DNA of 64,000 nucleotides. It comes from Mediterranea massiliensis. GTDB taxonomy: Bacteria; Bacteroidota; Bacteroidia; Bacteroidales; Bacteroidaceae. Position 1 is the first letter of the stretch, and each line of letters starts with the position of its first letter. The stretch covers positions 62,001 to 126,000 of the forward strand of contig SUYA01000003.1 in NCBI GenBank assembly GCA_015060695.1, given 5' to 3'. This document shows positions 1 through 8,546 of this stretch, one piece after another. The notes under the pieces were generated by a model. The model saw only the letters and a program-made list of their open reading frames with translations, ran no database searches and was not told where the DNA came from. A program made the translations under genes and the position numbers.

Positions 1-97
1 TGCCTTTTACATCTTCGCTGGATACTGTCTTGAATGTTCCGTTGTGATACGCTTGAACTTTAAATTCGGGCATTTGTGCATTGATAATCGGTGTCAT
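1..97 (-). CDS. ahpC: Alkyl hydroperoxide reductase subunit C, N-terminal part (cut by window edge)
   Basis: The first 32 codons of a leftward gene are present. They translate to a start resembling AhpC (MTPIINAQMPEFKVQAY, then a TFKTVSSEDVKG stretch). AhpC is a cytoplasmic typical 2-Cys peroxiredoxin that reduces H2O2 and organic peroxides with AhpF. The peroxidatic Cys lies beyond the window edge and cannot be checked. It follows oxyR on the same strand after about 160 bp, and the gap holds a promoter box and a candidate OxyR site, so peroxide-responsive control is likely. The identification rests on the N-terminus only. Confidence 0.85.
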   Translation of the reverse strand, partial: MTPIINAQMPEFKVQAYHNGTFKTVSSEDVKG

Positions 98-184
98 AAT
101 CTTTTTGTTTTAATGGGTTATTACTTGTTTTATATACTATATTCTTTCTCTGTCATTGCAGGCTGTTTGTCTGTTCTGACGTTG

Positions 185-192
185 CAAAAATA
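185..192 (-). promoter_or_regulatory. -7 promoter box of ahpC
   Basis: On the minus strand this reads TATTTTTG, a full match to the Bacteroides -7 consensus TAnnTTTG, about 90 bp upstream of the ahpC start. A TTGT-containing stretch sits roughly where the -33 box is expected. Confidence 0.6.
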
Positions 193-200
193 TAGCAGAA

Positions 201-227
201 ATTCCGATTAAAACAATAATTCCGATT
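201..227. repeat. Two 9-bp direct repeats with 18-bp period upstream of ahpC
   Basis: ATTCCGATT occurs at 201-209 and again at 219-227. The pair lies just upstream of, and partly over, the expected -33 region of the ahpC promoter, a normal place for a regulator to bind. No known factor is assigned. Confidence 0.5.
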
Positions 228-245
228 GAAAGGTTTTATGTCCCG

Positions 246-282
246 ATAGACGTTTTCTATAAAGCGGATTGCGAAGCCCTAA
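246..282. promoter_or_regulatory. Candidate OxyR operator
   Basis: Four 4-bp blocks are each separated by exactly 7 bp: ATAG (246-249), CTAT (257-260), ATTG (268-271), CTAA (279-282). This is the spacing of the enterobacterial OxyR tetramer site ATAG-N7-CTAT-N7-ATAG-N7-CTAT, with the first two blocks perfect and one mismatch in each of the others. It overlaps the 3' end of oxyR and lies about 60-80 bp upstream of the ahpC promoter. Binding is inferred. Confidence 0.45.
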
Positions 283-1186
283 GTTTCAACATTTCGCGTG
301 GCACGGCATTTTGTATCTCTTTAATTATTGCATTTAATAAGGTGTGACGAATATAGTTCTTATTGGTCATCATGATGAGCTGCCGGGTAGGTATGGGTAC
401 GGCAAAGGGGCGCACCAGTTTTTTCTGTGTTTCGCTAAGTTGCAAGGCTGCCAATTCGGGGATGAAAGTAACGCCTCGTCCGCTTTCCACCATGCGCATA
501 AAGGTTTCCATGCTTCCTAAGCGATAGGTCAGTTGGCTGTTTTGTGCCGGTTTCAGTTGGCAGAAACGCACCAATTGGTCGCGGAAACAATGGCCTTCGT
601 CGAGTAACCAGAGCTGATTGCTGGTGGCTAAATCGGAAGTGCGTATCTTATCTTTCTCAAAAAGGGCATCCTCTTTGGCAACGTAGGCATAATATTGCTC
701 ATAGAAAAGGTGGTTTATGGCATATTCTTCAAAGTCGGGCATATTGGCCAGGATGCCACCATCAATCTCGCCGGTTAGCAGGGCTTGCTTGATGTGGGAA
801 GTCTTCATTTCGCTGACACGAATATCCAACTTGGGAAATTTCTTTTCCATATGAGGGAAAAAACGGGGCAACAGATAAGGAGCAATTGTAGGAAGTATGC
901 CTAAACGGAAAACACCACTTATCTCTTGACGTGTCTCTTCGATGAGGCTTTTTATGCGGCCGGCTTGGCTCAATACTTCGCGAGCCTGTTCTATGATTTG
1001 AATACCAATGGGGGTTATACCGATGGGCTGACGATTTCGGTCGAAAATCTTAGCGCCAAGTTCATCTTCCAATTTTTGAATCATGGCACTCAAAGTAGGT
1101 TGTGTCACATTGCATTGTTCGGCTGCCTTGCCAAAATGGCGTTGTTGGTCAAGCGCAATGATGTATTCCAATTGTTGCAGGGTCAT
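257..1186 (-). CDS. oxyR: Peroxide-sensing LysR-family regulator OxyR
   Basis: The 309-residue protein has an N-terminal winged helix-turn-helix (about residues 2-60, motif VTQPTLSAMIQKLE) and a LysR substrate-binding domain. The motif DEGHCFRDQ followed by RFC places C200 and C209, matching the redox-switch cysteines of E. coli OxyR (C199 and C208). Their disulfide turns the factor on in response to H2O2. The next gene on the same strand is ahpC, a classic OxyR target. The ATG lies about 25 bp downstream of a good -7 box. Family and sensor cysteines are visible; the regulon is inferred. Confidence 0.93.
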   Translation of the reverse strand: MTLQQLEYIIALDQQRHFGKAAEQCNVTQPTLSAMIQKLEDELGAKIFDRNRQPIGITPIGIQIIEQAREVLSQAGRIKSLIEETRQEISGVFRLGILPTIAPYLLPRFFPHMEKKFPKLDIRVSEMKTSHIKQALLTGEIDGGILANMPDFEEYAINHLFYEQYYAYVAKEDALFEKDKIRTSDLATSNQLWLLDEGHCFRDQLVRFCQLKPAQNSQLTYRLGSMETFMRMVESGRGVTFIPELAALQLSETQKKLVRPFAVPIPTRQLIMMTNKNYIRHTLLNAIIKEIQNAVPREMLKLRASQSAL

Positions 1187-1210
1187 GGTTTTTTTGTTCG
1201 ATTAGATATG

Positions 1211-1218
1211 CAAAGGTA
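1211..1218 (-). promoter_or_regulatory. -7 promoter box of oxyR
   Basis: The minus strand reads TACCTTTG (consensus TAnnTTTG), 24 bp before the oxyR ATG. Confidence 0.6.
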
Positions 1219-1289
1219 TGAAATTAAAGTGAAATATTTTCTTCATTCCTATTTTAAAATGCTGTAATTATTATGAAATGGAGTGACTC

Positions 1290-1297
1290 TACTTTTG
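1290..1297 (+). promoter_or_regulatory. -7 promoter box of the TonB receptor gene
   Basis: TACTTTTG matches TAnnTTTG, 26 bp before the ATG at 1324. Its position argues against the longer in-frame reading from 1273, which would start upstream of this box. Confidence 0.55.
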
Positions 1298-1323
1298 CAG
1301 CAGAATTTTTAATCTATTTAGTT

Positions 1324-4170
1324 ATGAGAAGAAAAAAAGTATTTTTTAATTTAATGTGGATGTTACTTGTTGCTATAACGGCATTGGCTGTTAATAATGA
1401 ACCTCTTGTGAAGTATGGAAGTATTCACGGAAGAGTTATTGATAATCAACAACAGACTTTACCGGGGGCCTCCATTTATGTTGAAAAACTACAGACAGGA
1501 GTAATCAGCGACATGAATGGATTTTATACATTGACTAATTTGGAACCGGGTACTTATATTATCAAGGTGACTTATGTGGGGTATAATCCGGTAGAAGCGA
1601 AACTGACAGTATCGGGAGGGAATACGTTAGAATATAATATTGTGATGAATGAAGGAGTAGAACTCCAACAAATAGAAGTTAAAGGGGCTTTTAGGGGACA
1701 GCGTAGGGCGGTGAACATGCAGAAGAACAGTATGGGTGTGACAAATGTGGTCTCTGCCGACCAGGTGGGAAAGTTTCCAGATTCCAATATTGGTGATGCC
1801 TTGAAACGTATCAATGGTATCAATGTGCAATATGATATGGGAGAAGCCCGATTTGGGCAGGTAAGAGGTACAAGTGCCGATTTGACTTCTGTGACCATAA
1901 ATGGAAATCGAATTCCTTCAGCCGAAGGTAATACACGCAATGTGCAGCTTGACTTAATTCCGGCAGATATGGTGCAGACCATTGAAGTGAATAAGGTAGT
2001 AACCAGCGATATGGATGGAGATGCCATAGGAGGTGCCATTAACTTAGTGACTAAAAATACTCCTTATAAAAGAGTGCTGAATGCTACAGCAGGAAGTGGT
2101 TATAATTGGGTAAGCGATAAGATGCAATTGAACTTGGGACTAACGTATGGCGACCGTTATTTTGATGATAAACTGGGAGTTATGTTAGCTGCAAGTTATC
2201 AGAATGCACCAGGTGGAGCAGATAATGTGGAGTTTGAATATGATGTAGACGATGACGGCAAGGTTTATCTCGATAAGGCTGAAATGAGACAATACTATGT
2301 AACTCGGGAACGTCAGAGTTATTCCTTGGCTGGCGATTATAAATTTAATGCTAACCATAAGATTTCTTTCAAGGGAATGTATAACCGTCGCAGTGATTGG
2401 GAGAATCGCTATCGTATCACATACAAGAAACTGAATGATGCTCCTTCTAAGCAATCTATTGTGTTGCAAACCAAGGGTGGTGTGGACGACAATCGGGATG
2501 CTCGATTGGAATTGCAACAGACAATGGATTTTACGCTCGATGGAGAGCATACATTCGGACGATTGGGCATGGATTGGGCTGTTTCTTACTCAAGAGCTAC
2601 CGAAGACCGACCGGGTGAACGTTATATGGGAGTAGTTATGAAAGGTAAAAAGAACGAAGCATATTTTGAGGGACTTGATTTCGTAGATGCAGGAGGAAAA
2701 TATCCTTTTCCGAATAAAGGAATCGGAAGTCTTGAAGCATATGAATGGGGTATTGATGAATTGACCAACTCTGATCAGGAAATCAGTGAAGATGAGTGGA
2801 AGTTCAGAATGAACTTTATACTTCCTTTGAACAAAGGGTTGTTTGGGAACAATTTACGCTTCGGAGTAAAGTATGCTGATAAGTCTAAGAGAAAAGAAAT
2901 ACACTGCTTTGACTATATTGAACCGTATGAAAAACTATCTGAAAATGCTTGGATGAATTATACGAACGGACAGATAAGGAACGATTTTATGGTAGATGGT
3001 AATCTTCCGGTGAATACCCCATTTGTTACTAAGGAATACTTGGGAGGACTTGAAATGAATCCTCGACAGGAGGGCGCTTTTGAACTCTACGAGGAGGCAT
3101 CGGGCAACTACAAGGCTACTGAGAAAATTACAAGTGCCTATGTGCGTTTCGACCAAGAGTTAGGGCGGAAGTTGCAGGCTGTATTGGGACTGCGTATGGA
3201 ACGGACGGATTTGAAGTATAACGGTTTCAATTGGGTTGTGGACAATTTGGACGATGAGCAAGGACGACTTGAGGCTACAGGCAACAAGAAGAGTCATTAT
3301 ACCAATTGGTTGCCAAGTCTTTTGTTGAAATACAATGTTAACGATGATTTGAAACTCCGTGCTTCGTTTACCCAAACATTATCACGCCCTAAATATTCGG
3401 CTCTGGTACCTTGTATTCACTATAATATTGCCGAAGAAGAGGCTCAATTTGGTAATGCCTATCTGAAACCAACCACTTCGTATAATTTCGACCTTAGTGG
3501 AGAATATTATTTCGAAAATGTAGGTTTGCTAAGTATCGGATTTTTCTATAAGGACGTGAGGGATGTAATAGCTGAAGAAAAATGGAAAACGACCAACGAC
3601 CCCAATATTCCGTCTGGGTTACTGAACGAAGACGGTGAGCCGGTGAAGTATGAAATTACCAAGCCTATCAATGCTTATGATGCTAACCTTTTGGGAGTGG
3701 AGTTTGCTTATCAACGTGATTTTGGATTCATAGCTCCTTCTTTGAAATGTATTGGGTTTTATGGTACTTATACTTATACACATAGTTCGACTAAAAACCA
3801 TCAGTTTGAACATCGAGTATTGGAAGAAGATGAAGACATTAAATTGACCGGTTCACCCGAACATACAGCTAATGCTTCGCTCTATTACGAAAATAAGGGG
3901 ATGAACCTCCGTTTATCTTATAACTTCGCATCTGATTTTGTAGATGAGTTTGGTACAGTAGCTGCTCTTGATCGTTATTACGACAAGGTAAACTATCTGG
4001 ATTTCAATGCCAGTTACACTTTGGGACAGAAATATAAAACAACATTTTATCTGGAAGTTAACAATCTCTTGAACCAGCCTCTCCGATATTATCAGGGAAA
4101 CAAAGAGCGTACTATGCAGGCAGAATATTACGGCATGAGACTGAATGCCGGTGTGAAGATAAATTTTTAA
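1324..4170 (+). CDS. TonB-dependent outer-membrane receptor
   Basis: The 948-residue protein begins with a signal peptide (MRRKKVFFNLMWMLLVAITA). A carboxypeptidase-regulatory-like beta domain follows (about 30-105, GRVIDNQQQTLPGASIYV), then a plug (about 125-240, with DSNIGDALKRINGINV and VRGTSADLTSVTINGN), then a long beta barrel ending in the terminal Phe expected for BAM insertion. It imports a ligand using TonB energy. No SusD partner is adjacent; the partner is a secreted metallophosphoesterase 15 bp downstream, which suggests capture of a phosphorylated compound or its product. I chose ATG 1324 because it starts the signal peptide and lies after the promoter box. The ligand is unknown. 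Confidence 0.88.
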   Translation: MRRKKVFFNLMWMLLVAITALAVNNEPLVKYGSIHGRVIDNQQQTLPGASIYVEKLQTGVISDMNGFYTLTNLEPGTYIIKVTYVGYNPVEAKLTVSGGNTLEYNIVMNEGVELQQIEVKGAFRGQRRAVNMQKNSMGVTNVVSADQVGKFPDSNIGDALKRINGINVQYDMGEARFGQVRGTSADLTSVTINGNRIPSAEGNTRNVQLDLIPADMVQTIEVNKVVTSDMDGDAIGGAINLVTKNTPYKRVLNATAGSGYNWVSDKMQLNLGLTYGDRYFDDKLGVMLAASYQNAPGGADNVEFEYDVDDDGKVYLDKAEMRQYYVTRERQSYSLAGDYKFNANHKISFKGMYNRRSDWENRYRITYKKLNDAPSKQSIVLQTKGGVDDNRDARLELQQTMDFTLDGEHTFGRLGMDWAVSYSRATEDRPGERYMGVVMKGKKNEAYFEGLDFVDAGGKYPFPNKGIGSLEAYEWGIDELTNSDQEISEDEWKFRMNFILPLNKGLFGNNLRFGVKYADKSKRKEIHCFDYIEPYEKLSENAWMNYTNGQIRNDFMVDGNLPVNTPFVTKEYLGGLEMNPRQEGAFELYEEASGNYKATEKITSAYVRFDQELGRKLQAVLGLRMERTDLKYNGFNWVVDNLDDEQGRLEATGNKKSHYTNWLPSLLLKYNVNDDLKLRASFTQTLSRPKYSALVPCIHYNIAEEEAQFGNAYLKPTTSYNFDLSGEYYFENVGLLSIGFFYKDVRDVIAEEKWKTTNDPNIPSGLLNEDGEPVKYEITKPINAYDANLLGVEFAYQRDFGFIAPSLKCIGFYGTYTYTHSSTKNHQFEHRVLEEDEDIKLTGSPEHTANASLYYENKGMNLRLSYNFASDFVDEFGTVAALDRYYDKVNYLDFNASYTLGQKYKTTFYLEVNNLLNQPLRYYQGNKERTMQAEYYGMRLNAGVKINF

Positions 4171-4185
4171 TATGATAACATATAG

Positions 4186-5136
4186 ATGAAAATTAATAAA
4201 ATGAAAAGAATTGTTTTTTTATTGATAGCGTTATTTGCTATTGCGAGTGTTTTTGCCCAAACACCAGAAGTCTGGAAGTCACTGAAAAAGGATCTGAATT
4301 TTTTCTTTGCTAACGATTTAGGAAGAAACGGGTATTATGACCAAAAGCCCATTGCCGAATTGATGGGTAGAATGGCCGAGGAAATAGGTCCTGAATGTGT
4401 GTTGGCTGCTGGAGATGTGCATCACTTCGATGGTGTGCAGAGTGTAAGCGACCCTTTGTGGATGACTAACTATGAGCTTATCTATAGTCATCCCGAACTG
4501 ATGATTGAATGGTTACCGGTACTTGGCAATCATGAATATCGTGGTAACACGCAAGCTGTAATTGACTATACAAACGTCAGTCGTCGCTGGAGTATGCCAG
4601 AACGTTATTATACTAAGATTTACAATGAAGATGGGGTTTCGGTACGTTTTGTTATGGTAGATACAACTCCTTTAATGGGTAAGTATCGTGAAGAAGATTG
4701 GAAGTATCCCGAAGCTTCTCTACAAGATAATGAAAAACAATTAGCATGGGTAGATTCGGTACTCTCGGTTGCCCACGAAGATTGGGTATTGGTAGTGGGT
4801 CACCATCCTATATATGCCGAAACTCCAAAGGATTTGAGTGAACGTGTGGATATGCAAAATACCTTAGGTAAAATATTAAATAAGCATCCTAATGTGGCAA
4901 TGTATCTTTGTGGACATATTCATAACTTCCAACATATACGAGTTTCAGATTCCCCTATTGAATTTATTGTTAATTCATCTGCTTCGCTCAGTCGCCAAGT
5001 GAAACCGATGGAATCTACAATCTATTGCAGTTCTGCACCTGGTTTTAGTGTTATCACCGCCGAGAAAAAAGAACTTTGTCTTCATATGATTGATAAAACC
5101 GGTAATGTCTTGCATAGTGTTGTAGTAAACAAATAA
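4186..5136 (+). CDS. Secreted purple-acid-phosphatase-like metallophosphoesterase
   Basis: A 316-residue calcineurin-like phosphoesterase with a signal peptide ending near VFAQ (residue 25). Metal-ligand motifs in order are DLG (D44), GDVHHFDG (D77), GNHEYRG (N115, H116), VVGHHPIY and CGHIHNFQ. The layout resembles tartrate-resistant (purple) acid phosphatases, but the tyrosine of GDxxY that gives the purple colour is His here (H80). It probably removes phosphate from small esters in the periplasm or outside. It sits 15 bp after the TonB receptor and is probably cotranscribed, with a terminator behind it. A second in-frame ATG at 4201 is an equally possible start. Substrate unknown. Confidence 0.8.
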   Translation: MKINKMKRIVFLLIALFAIASVFAQTPEVWKSLKKDLNFFFANDLGRNGYYDQKPIAELMGRMAEEIGPECVLAAGDVHHFDGVQSVSDPLWMTNYELIYSHPELMIEWLPVLGNHEYRGNTQAVIDYTNVSRRWSMPERYYTKIYNEDGVSVRFVMVDTTPLMGKYREEDWKYPEASLQDNEKQLAWVDSVLSVAHEDWVLVVGHHPIYAETPKDLSERVDMQNTLGKILNKHPNVAMYLCGHIHNFQHIRVSDSPIEFIVNSSASLSRQVKPMESTIYCSSAPGFSVITAEKKELCLHMIDKTGNVLHSVVVNK

Positions 5137-5173
5137 ACTCTTTAAGGGGACTGAAACACGTTGTTAAACCCTT

Positions 5174-5218
5174 AAAAGGCACAGGGATTAAAGAATAAAT
5201 ACTCCCTGTGCCTTTTTG
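5174..5218 (+). terminator. Intrinsic terminator after the phosphoesterase gene
   Basis: AAAAGGCACAGGGA pairs with TCCCTGTGCCTTTTT across a short AT-rich loop and ends in a T run, about 40 bp after the stop codon. Confidence 0.85.
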
Positions 5219-5282
5219 TTGAATGATTTAAGGAGATAACGTTAATTATCTTTAATTAGATAATCAATATTTTCTTTTCTTC

Positions 5283-5290
5283 TATTTTTG
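5283..5290 (+). promoter_or_regulatory. -7 promoter box of the DUF2752 gene
   Basis: TATTTTTG matches TAnnTTTG, 24 bp before the ATG at 5315. It overlaps an in-frame TTG at 5288, which therefore is not the start. Confidence 0.6.
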
Positions 5291-5314
5291 CTAAAAAGTT
5301 TATTTTTAACGAAG

Positions 5315-5665
5315 ATGCGGATTATTTGTTTGCTACTTGCTTTCTTTTTGTTTTGCTGGTTGATATACCTTATTGGCGAGCAATGGATGCTTCCTTGTCT
5401 GTTTCATAAATTTACGGGCTGGGATTGTCCTTTGTGCGGTGGGCAGCGGATGCTTCGTGCTTTGCTACATTCCGATTTTCGTGCTGCATTCCGATATAAT
5501 CCTTTCCTATTGTGTAGCTTGCCGCTTTTTATGTTGTGGGCAACTGCCTATTTGTGGCCTAAATCTGTAAAAAGCATTCCTCTTTTATCTAAATTGTGCA
5601 CTGATCGAATCTTTTTCATCTATTTATTTGTTTCTTTGCTTTGGGGTATCATTAGGAATCTATAA
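5315..5665 (+). CDS. DUF2752 family small membrane protein
   Basis: The 116-residue protein has about three hydrophobic segments and the family signature CPLCGGQRMLRALLHSDF followed by AFRYNP (compare CPxCGxTRA...LL.GdF..A...NP). The function of DUF2752 is not established; the paired Cys residues may bind metal. The start is ATG 5315, after the promoter box. A multi-spanning membrane protein gene follows 33 bp downstream, so the two probably form a small operon. Confidence 0.8.
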   Translation: MRIICLLLAFFLFCWLIYLIGEQWMLPCLFHKFTGWDCPLCGGQRMLRALLHSDFRAAFRYNPFLLCSLPLFMLWATAYLWPKSVKSIPLLSKLCTDRIFFIYLFVSLLWGIIRNL

Positions 5666-5698
5666 ATTTGTATTATCTATTAACTAAAAATATTTAAT

Positions 5699-6454
5699 AT
5701 GGAAACGTACAATTATCAGCAACCATTTACTGTGGGTGGAACAATCGATCGGGCTTGGGCTTTGACCATGAAGCATTTTCCTGTATTTCTTTTATTGACA
5801 ATTTTGGGTTTTATTGTTTCAAGTATTGTCCAATTAATCTATTACGTTCCCTATATTGAAATGTTGGCAACCTATGGTTCAGGGATAACTGAGGAGGAAT
5901 GGCTTGCCACGATGTTTGCCGATGATGATGTGTGGAGCTGGTTTTCTTGGTTAATTGTAGCGGTAATCTTTACCTTTTTCGCTAATAATTATTTGGTGGT
6001 GGTAGGTTGCCGCATGTTGAATGCTGCAGTTCGAGGCAACAAAGTAGATATGACGCTTGAGTTGAAGGATGCCCGTCATACTTTTTGGTTTTACTTGGGT
6101 GCATATATTGTTTATTCGGTCATTGTCATGGCCGGCACCATATTCTGTGTGATACCGGGTATTTTCTTAGGAGTACGCTTGATGTTTGTTCCGATGATTG
6201 CTTCCAATCATCCTGAAATACCTTTCAGCGAAGCCTTTAGTCGTTCGTGGAAGATGACTGAAGGTCATTTCTGGAGGCTGTTCGGATTGGGTATTGTTAT
6301 GATTTTGCTCAATATCGTAGGTCTTATCTTCTGTTGTATAGGCTACTTGCTGACTATTGTCATTACCTCTTTGGCCTATGCTTGTGCTTATAACTCACTT
6401 TCTCCGATAGAGTCGGAACCGGTGGTTGAAGAAGTGGTAATCGAGCAACAATAA
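5699..6454 (+). CDS. Polytopic membrane protein of unknown function
   Basis: The 251-residue protein has about five or six hydrophobic helices (for example near residues 27-50, 82-105, 138-165, 197-230) and an acidic C-terminus (SEPVVEEVVIEQQ). The N-terminal GGTIDRAWALTMKHF and internal EAFSRSWKMTEGHFWRLF resemble the DUF975/DUF4013-type integral membrane families common next to DUF2752 genes. No catalytic motif was recognised. It shares a likely transcript with the DUF2752 gene and ends at a strong terminator. Confidence 0.6.
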   Translation: METYNYQQPFTVGGTIDRAWALTMKHFPVFLLLTILGFIVSSIVQLIYYVPYIEMLATYGSGITEEEWLATMFADDDVWSWFSWLIVAVIFTFFANNYLVVVGCRMLNAAVRGNKVDMTLELKDARHTFWFYLGAYIVYSVIVMAGTIFCVIPGIFLGVRLMFVPMIASNHPEIPFSEAFSRSWKMTEGHFWRLFGLGIVMILLNIVGLIFCCIGYLLTIVITSLAYACAYNSLSPIESEPVVEEVVIEQQ

Positions 6455-6463
6455 TAAAAACAA

Positions 6464-6487
6464 AAGGGGGTGTAATAGCACCCCCTT
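6464..6487. terminator. Bidirectional terminator between convergent genes
   Basis: AAGGGGGTG and CACCCCCTT form a 9-bp stem around the loop TAATAG, between the membrane protein gene (+) and the helicase gene (-). Confidence 0.85.
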
Positions 6488-6500
6488 AATGTTTAAATAT

Positions 6501-8384
6501 CTATTTCTTCTTTTTTTTCTTCAATGGCTTGGCCCATCCTTCTTCTTCGAAATCGGGTTCAGGTCCTTTCAGCCATTTGCTGTTTTCGGGAGCAAAGAAC
6601 TGCTTCCAATCATCCTTTCGGCCGCGAGCCTTGGTGTATCCCCGTTCTTCTCGGCTGGGTTTCTTTGTTTTCGGCTCTTTATTAAGAGATTCTTTGTACT
6701 CTTTCTTTTTCTTTGGCTTGGCGAAATTTTTTTCCGATTTATTGCCAGCTTTCTCTTCTCCTTTTTCTTCCGAAATCTCTACTACTACTTTCCGGCCGTG
6801 GAATTTGGCATTTTTCAAGGCTTTTACCACCATCTTTGCATCCTCTTCGCGCACTTCAAAAAAGGAGAAGTTCAGCATCAGGTCGATGCGTCCGGTTTCT
6901 ACTCGCTTCTGTGTATGCTGATTCAGCAGGTCAAGTACATCGTAGGGGCGGAAGTTATCCTTTTTACCGAGGTTGATAAACAGTCGTGCAAAGCCCTTTT
7001 CCGCTTTACGATTACGTCCTTTTTTGCCCTTTTCATCGCTTTTTTCCTTGCGACCGGTGTCGGTTTTTATCTCTTCGCGGTCACGATAATAATCTAAGAA
7101 GCGGTTGAACTCCAACGATACAATGCGCTTGATGAGGTCTTCTTTCGATAACCACTCCAGTTTGCGATATACATCGTGCATAAATTCGCTGATTTCTTCT
7201 TCGTTTACCTTTACCTTTTCCAATTCATCAATCACTTTGAAGAGTTGTTTTTGGCAGATTTGTTGACTGGTGGGTATAGTTCCCATCTCAAATTGCTTGC
7301 CGATGATTTTTTCTATCTGGCGCATCTTGCCCTTCTCGCGCAGGTTGATAATGGCAACCGAAGTACCAGTCTTTCCGGCACGGCCGGTACGTCCGCTTCG
7401 GTGAGTGTAGCTCTCGGTGTCGTCGGGTAGTCCGTAGTTGATGACATGTGTCAGGTCGTCCACATCCAGTCCACGCGCAGCTACGTCGGTTGCCACCAGC
7501 AGTTGCAAGTTGCGTATGCGGAACTTCTGCATCACGGCATCGCGTTGTGCCTGGCTCAGTTCGCCGTGTAGTGTATCGGCATTGTAACCCTCCTGCATCA
7601 GCTTGTCGGCAATCTCTTGCGTCTCCTTGCGAGTGCGGCAGAAGATGATGGCATAGATGTCGGGGTAGTAGTCCACAACACGTTTCAAAGCTTCATATTT
7701 GTCTTTGGCCTGCACGCAGTAGGCACGATGCTTCACGTTTGCGGTACCTTCATTCTTGCGACCGATGGTTATCTCCTTGGCATTGCGCAGGTAGTTCTTG
7801 GCAATGGCCGCTATTTCCGGACTCATGGTAGCCGAGAACATCAACGTATTGCGTTGTTCGGGCACCTGCTCCAAGATGGCGTTGATGCTGTCGGTGAATC
7901 CCATATTCAGCATCTCGTCAGCCTCATCCATCACTACATTTTCAATCGTGGCCAATGATACGGTTTTGCGTTCCATCAAGTCAATCAATCGGCCGGGTGT
8001 AGCTACTATGACATGGACACCTCGTTTCAGTGCACGTATCTGGCTTTCGATGCTACTGCCACCATAGACAGGAAGCACTCGCAGGTCGTCAATGTACTTG
8101 GAATAGTCGTTCAAGTCGCCGGCTATCTGCAAGCAGAGTTCGCGGGTGGGGCAGAGAATTAGCGATTGCGGATGGCGTTGCTTCACGTTCACCTTTTGTA
8201 GCAAAGGCAAACCAAAAGCGGCTGTCTTGCCGGTGCCGGTTTGTGCCAGGGCCACTACATCGTTGTTTTTTCCTAACAGGTATGGAATGACGGCCTCTTG
8301 TACCGGCATGGGTTGCTCATAGCCCATCTCGCTGATGGCTTGGCAGATGGCGGGCGATACGCCCAATTCTTCGAAAGCGTTCAC
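6501..8384 (-). CDS. deaD: DEAD-box ATP-dependent RNA helicase
   Basis: A 627-residue helicase read from a GTG start (MNAFEELGVSPAIC...). Motifs in order: Q-motif QPMPVQ, motif I AQTGTGKT, PTREL, ATPGRL, motif II DEAD, SAT, and the HRSGRTGRAGKTG region. A DbpA-type RNA-binding fold follows, then a Lys/Arg-rich low-complexity tail. Such proteins unwind structured RNA in ribosome assembly and at low temperature. The GTG is preferred because the promoter box at 8417-8424 puts the transcript start about 26 nt upstream and no ATG lies between; a longer reading from 8450 would start before the promoter. Confidence 0.9.
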   Translation of the reverse strand: MNAFEELGVSPAICQAISEMGYEQPMPVQEAVIPYLLGKNNDVVALAQTGTGKTAAFGLPLLQKVNVKQRHPQSLILCPTRELCLQIAGDLNDYSKYIDDLRVLPVYGGSSIESQIRALKRGVHVIVATPGRLIDLMERKTVSLATIENVVMDEADEMLNMGFTDSINAILEQVPEQRNTLMFSATMSPEIAAIAKNYLRNAKEITIGRKNEGTANVKHRAYCVQAKDKYEALKRVVDYYPDIYAIIFCRTRKETQEIADKLMQEGYNADTLHGELSQAQRDAVMQKFRIRNLQLLVATDVAARGLDVDDLTHVINYGLPDDTESYTHRSGRTGRAGKTGTSVAIINLREKGKMRQIEKIIGKQFEMGTIPTSQQICQKQLFKVIDELEKVKVNEEEISEFMHDVYRKLEWLSKEDLIKRIVSLEFNRFLDYYRDREEIKTDTGRKEKSDEKGKKGRNRKAEKGFARLFINLGKKDNFRPYDVLDLLNQHTQKRVETGRIDLMLNFSFFEVREEDAKMVVKALKNAKFHGRKVVVEISEEKGEEKAGNKSEKNFAKPKKKKEYKESLNKEPKTKKPSREERGYTKARGRKDDWKQFFAPENSKWLKGPEPDFEEEGWAKPLKKKKKK

Positions 8385-8416
8385 GTTTTGATTGTTGTTT
8401 TTAAAGATTTCGGGTG

Positions 8417-8424
8417 CAAAGATA
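8417..8424 (-). promoter_or_regulatory. -7 promoter box of the helicase gene
   Basis: The minus strand reads TATCTTTG (TAnnTTTG). It sets the GTG at 8384 as the first good start codon. Confidence 0.6.
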
Positions 8425-8507
8425 GTGAAAGGTGAGTGAAGAAGAATCAAGTTTGCTTGAATTTCTTCTTCTAAACCGTATCCTATCTTATTAATAGATA
8501 GTTCAAA

Positions 8508-8546
8508 TTAGAGTAAAAGGCCGCAAACTGCGGCCTTTTACTCTAA
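8508..8546. terminator. Terminator after the thioredoxin-fold lipoprotein gene
   Basis: A near-perfect 18-bp stem with the 3-nt loop AAC (TTAGAGTAAAAGGCCGCA and its complement) abuts the lipoprotein stop codon. It runs in T on either strand. Confidence 0.85.

Noticed and set aside
1273-1323. Longer N-terminus of the TonB receptor starting at 1273
   Set aside because: It would begin upstream of the promoter box and place residues before a proper signal peptide.
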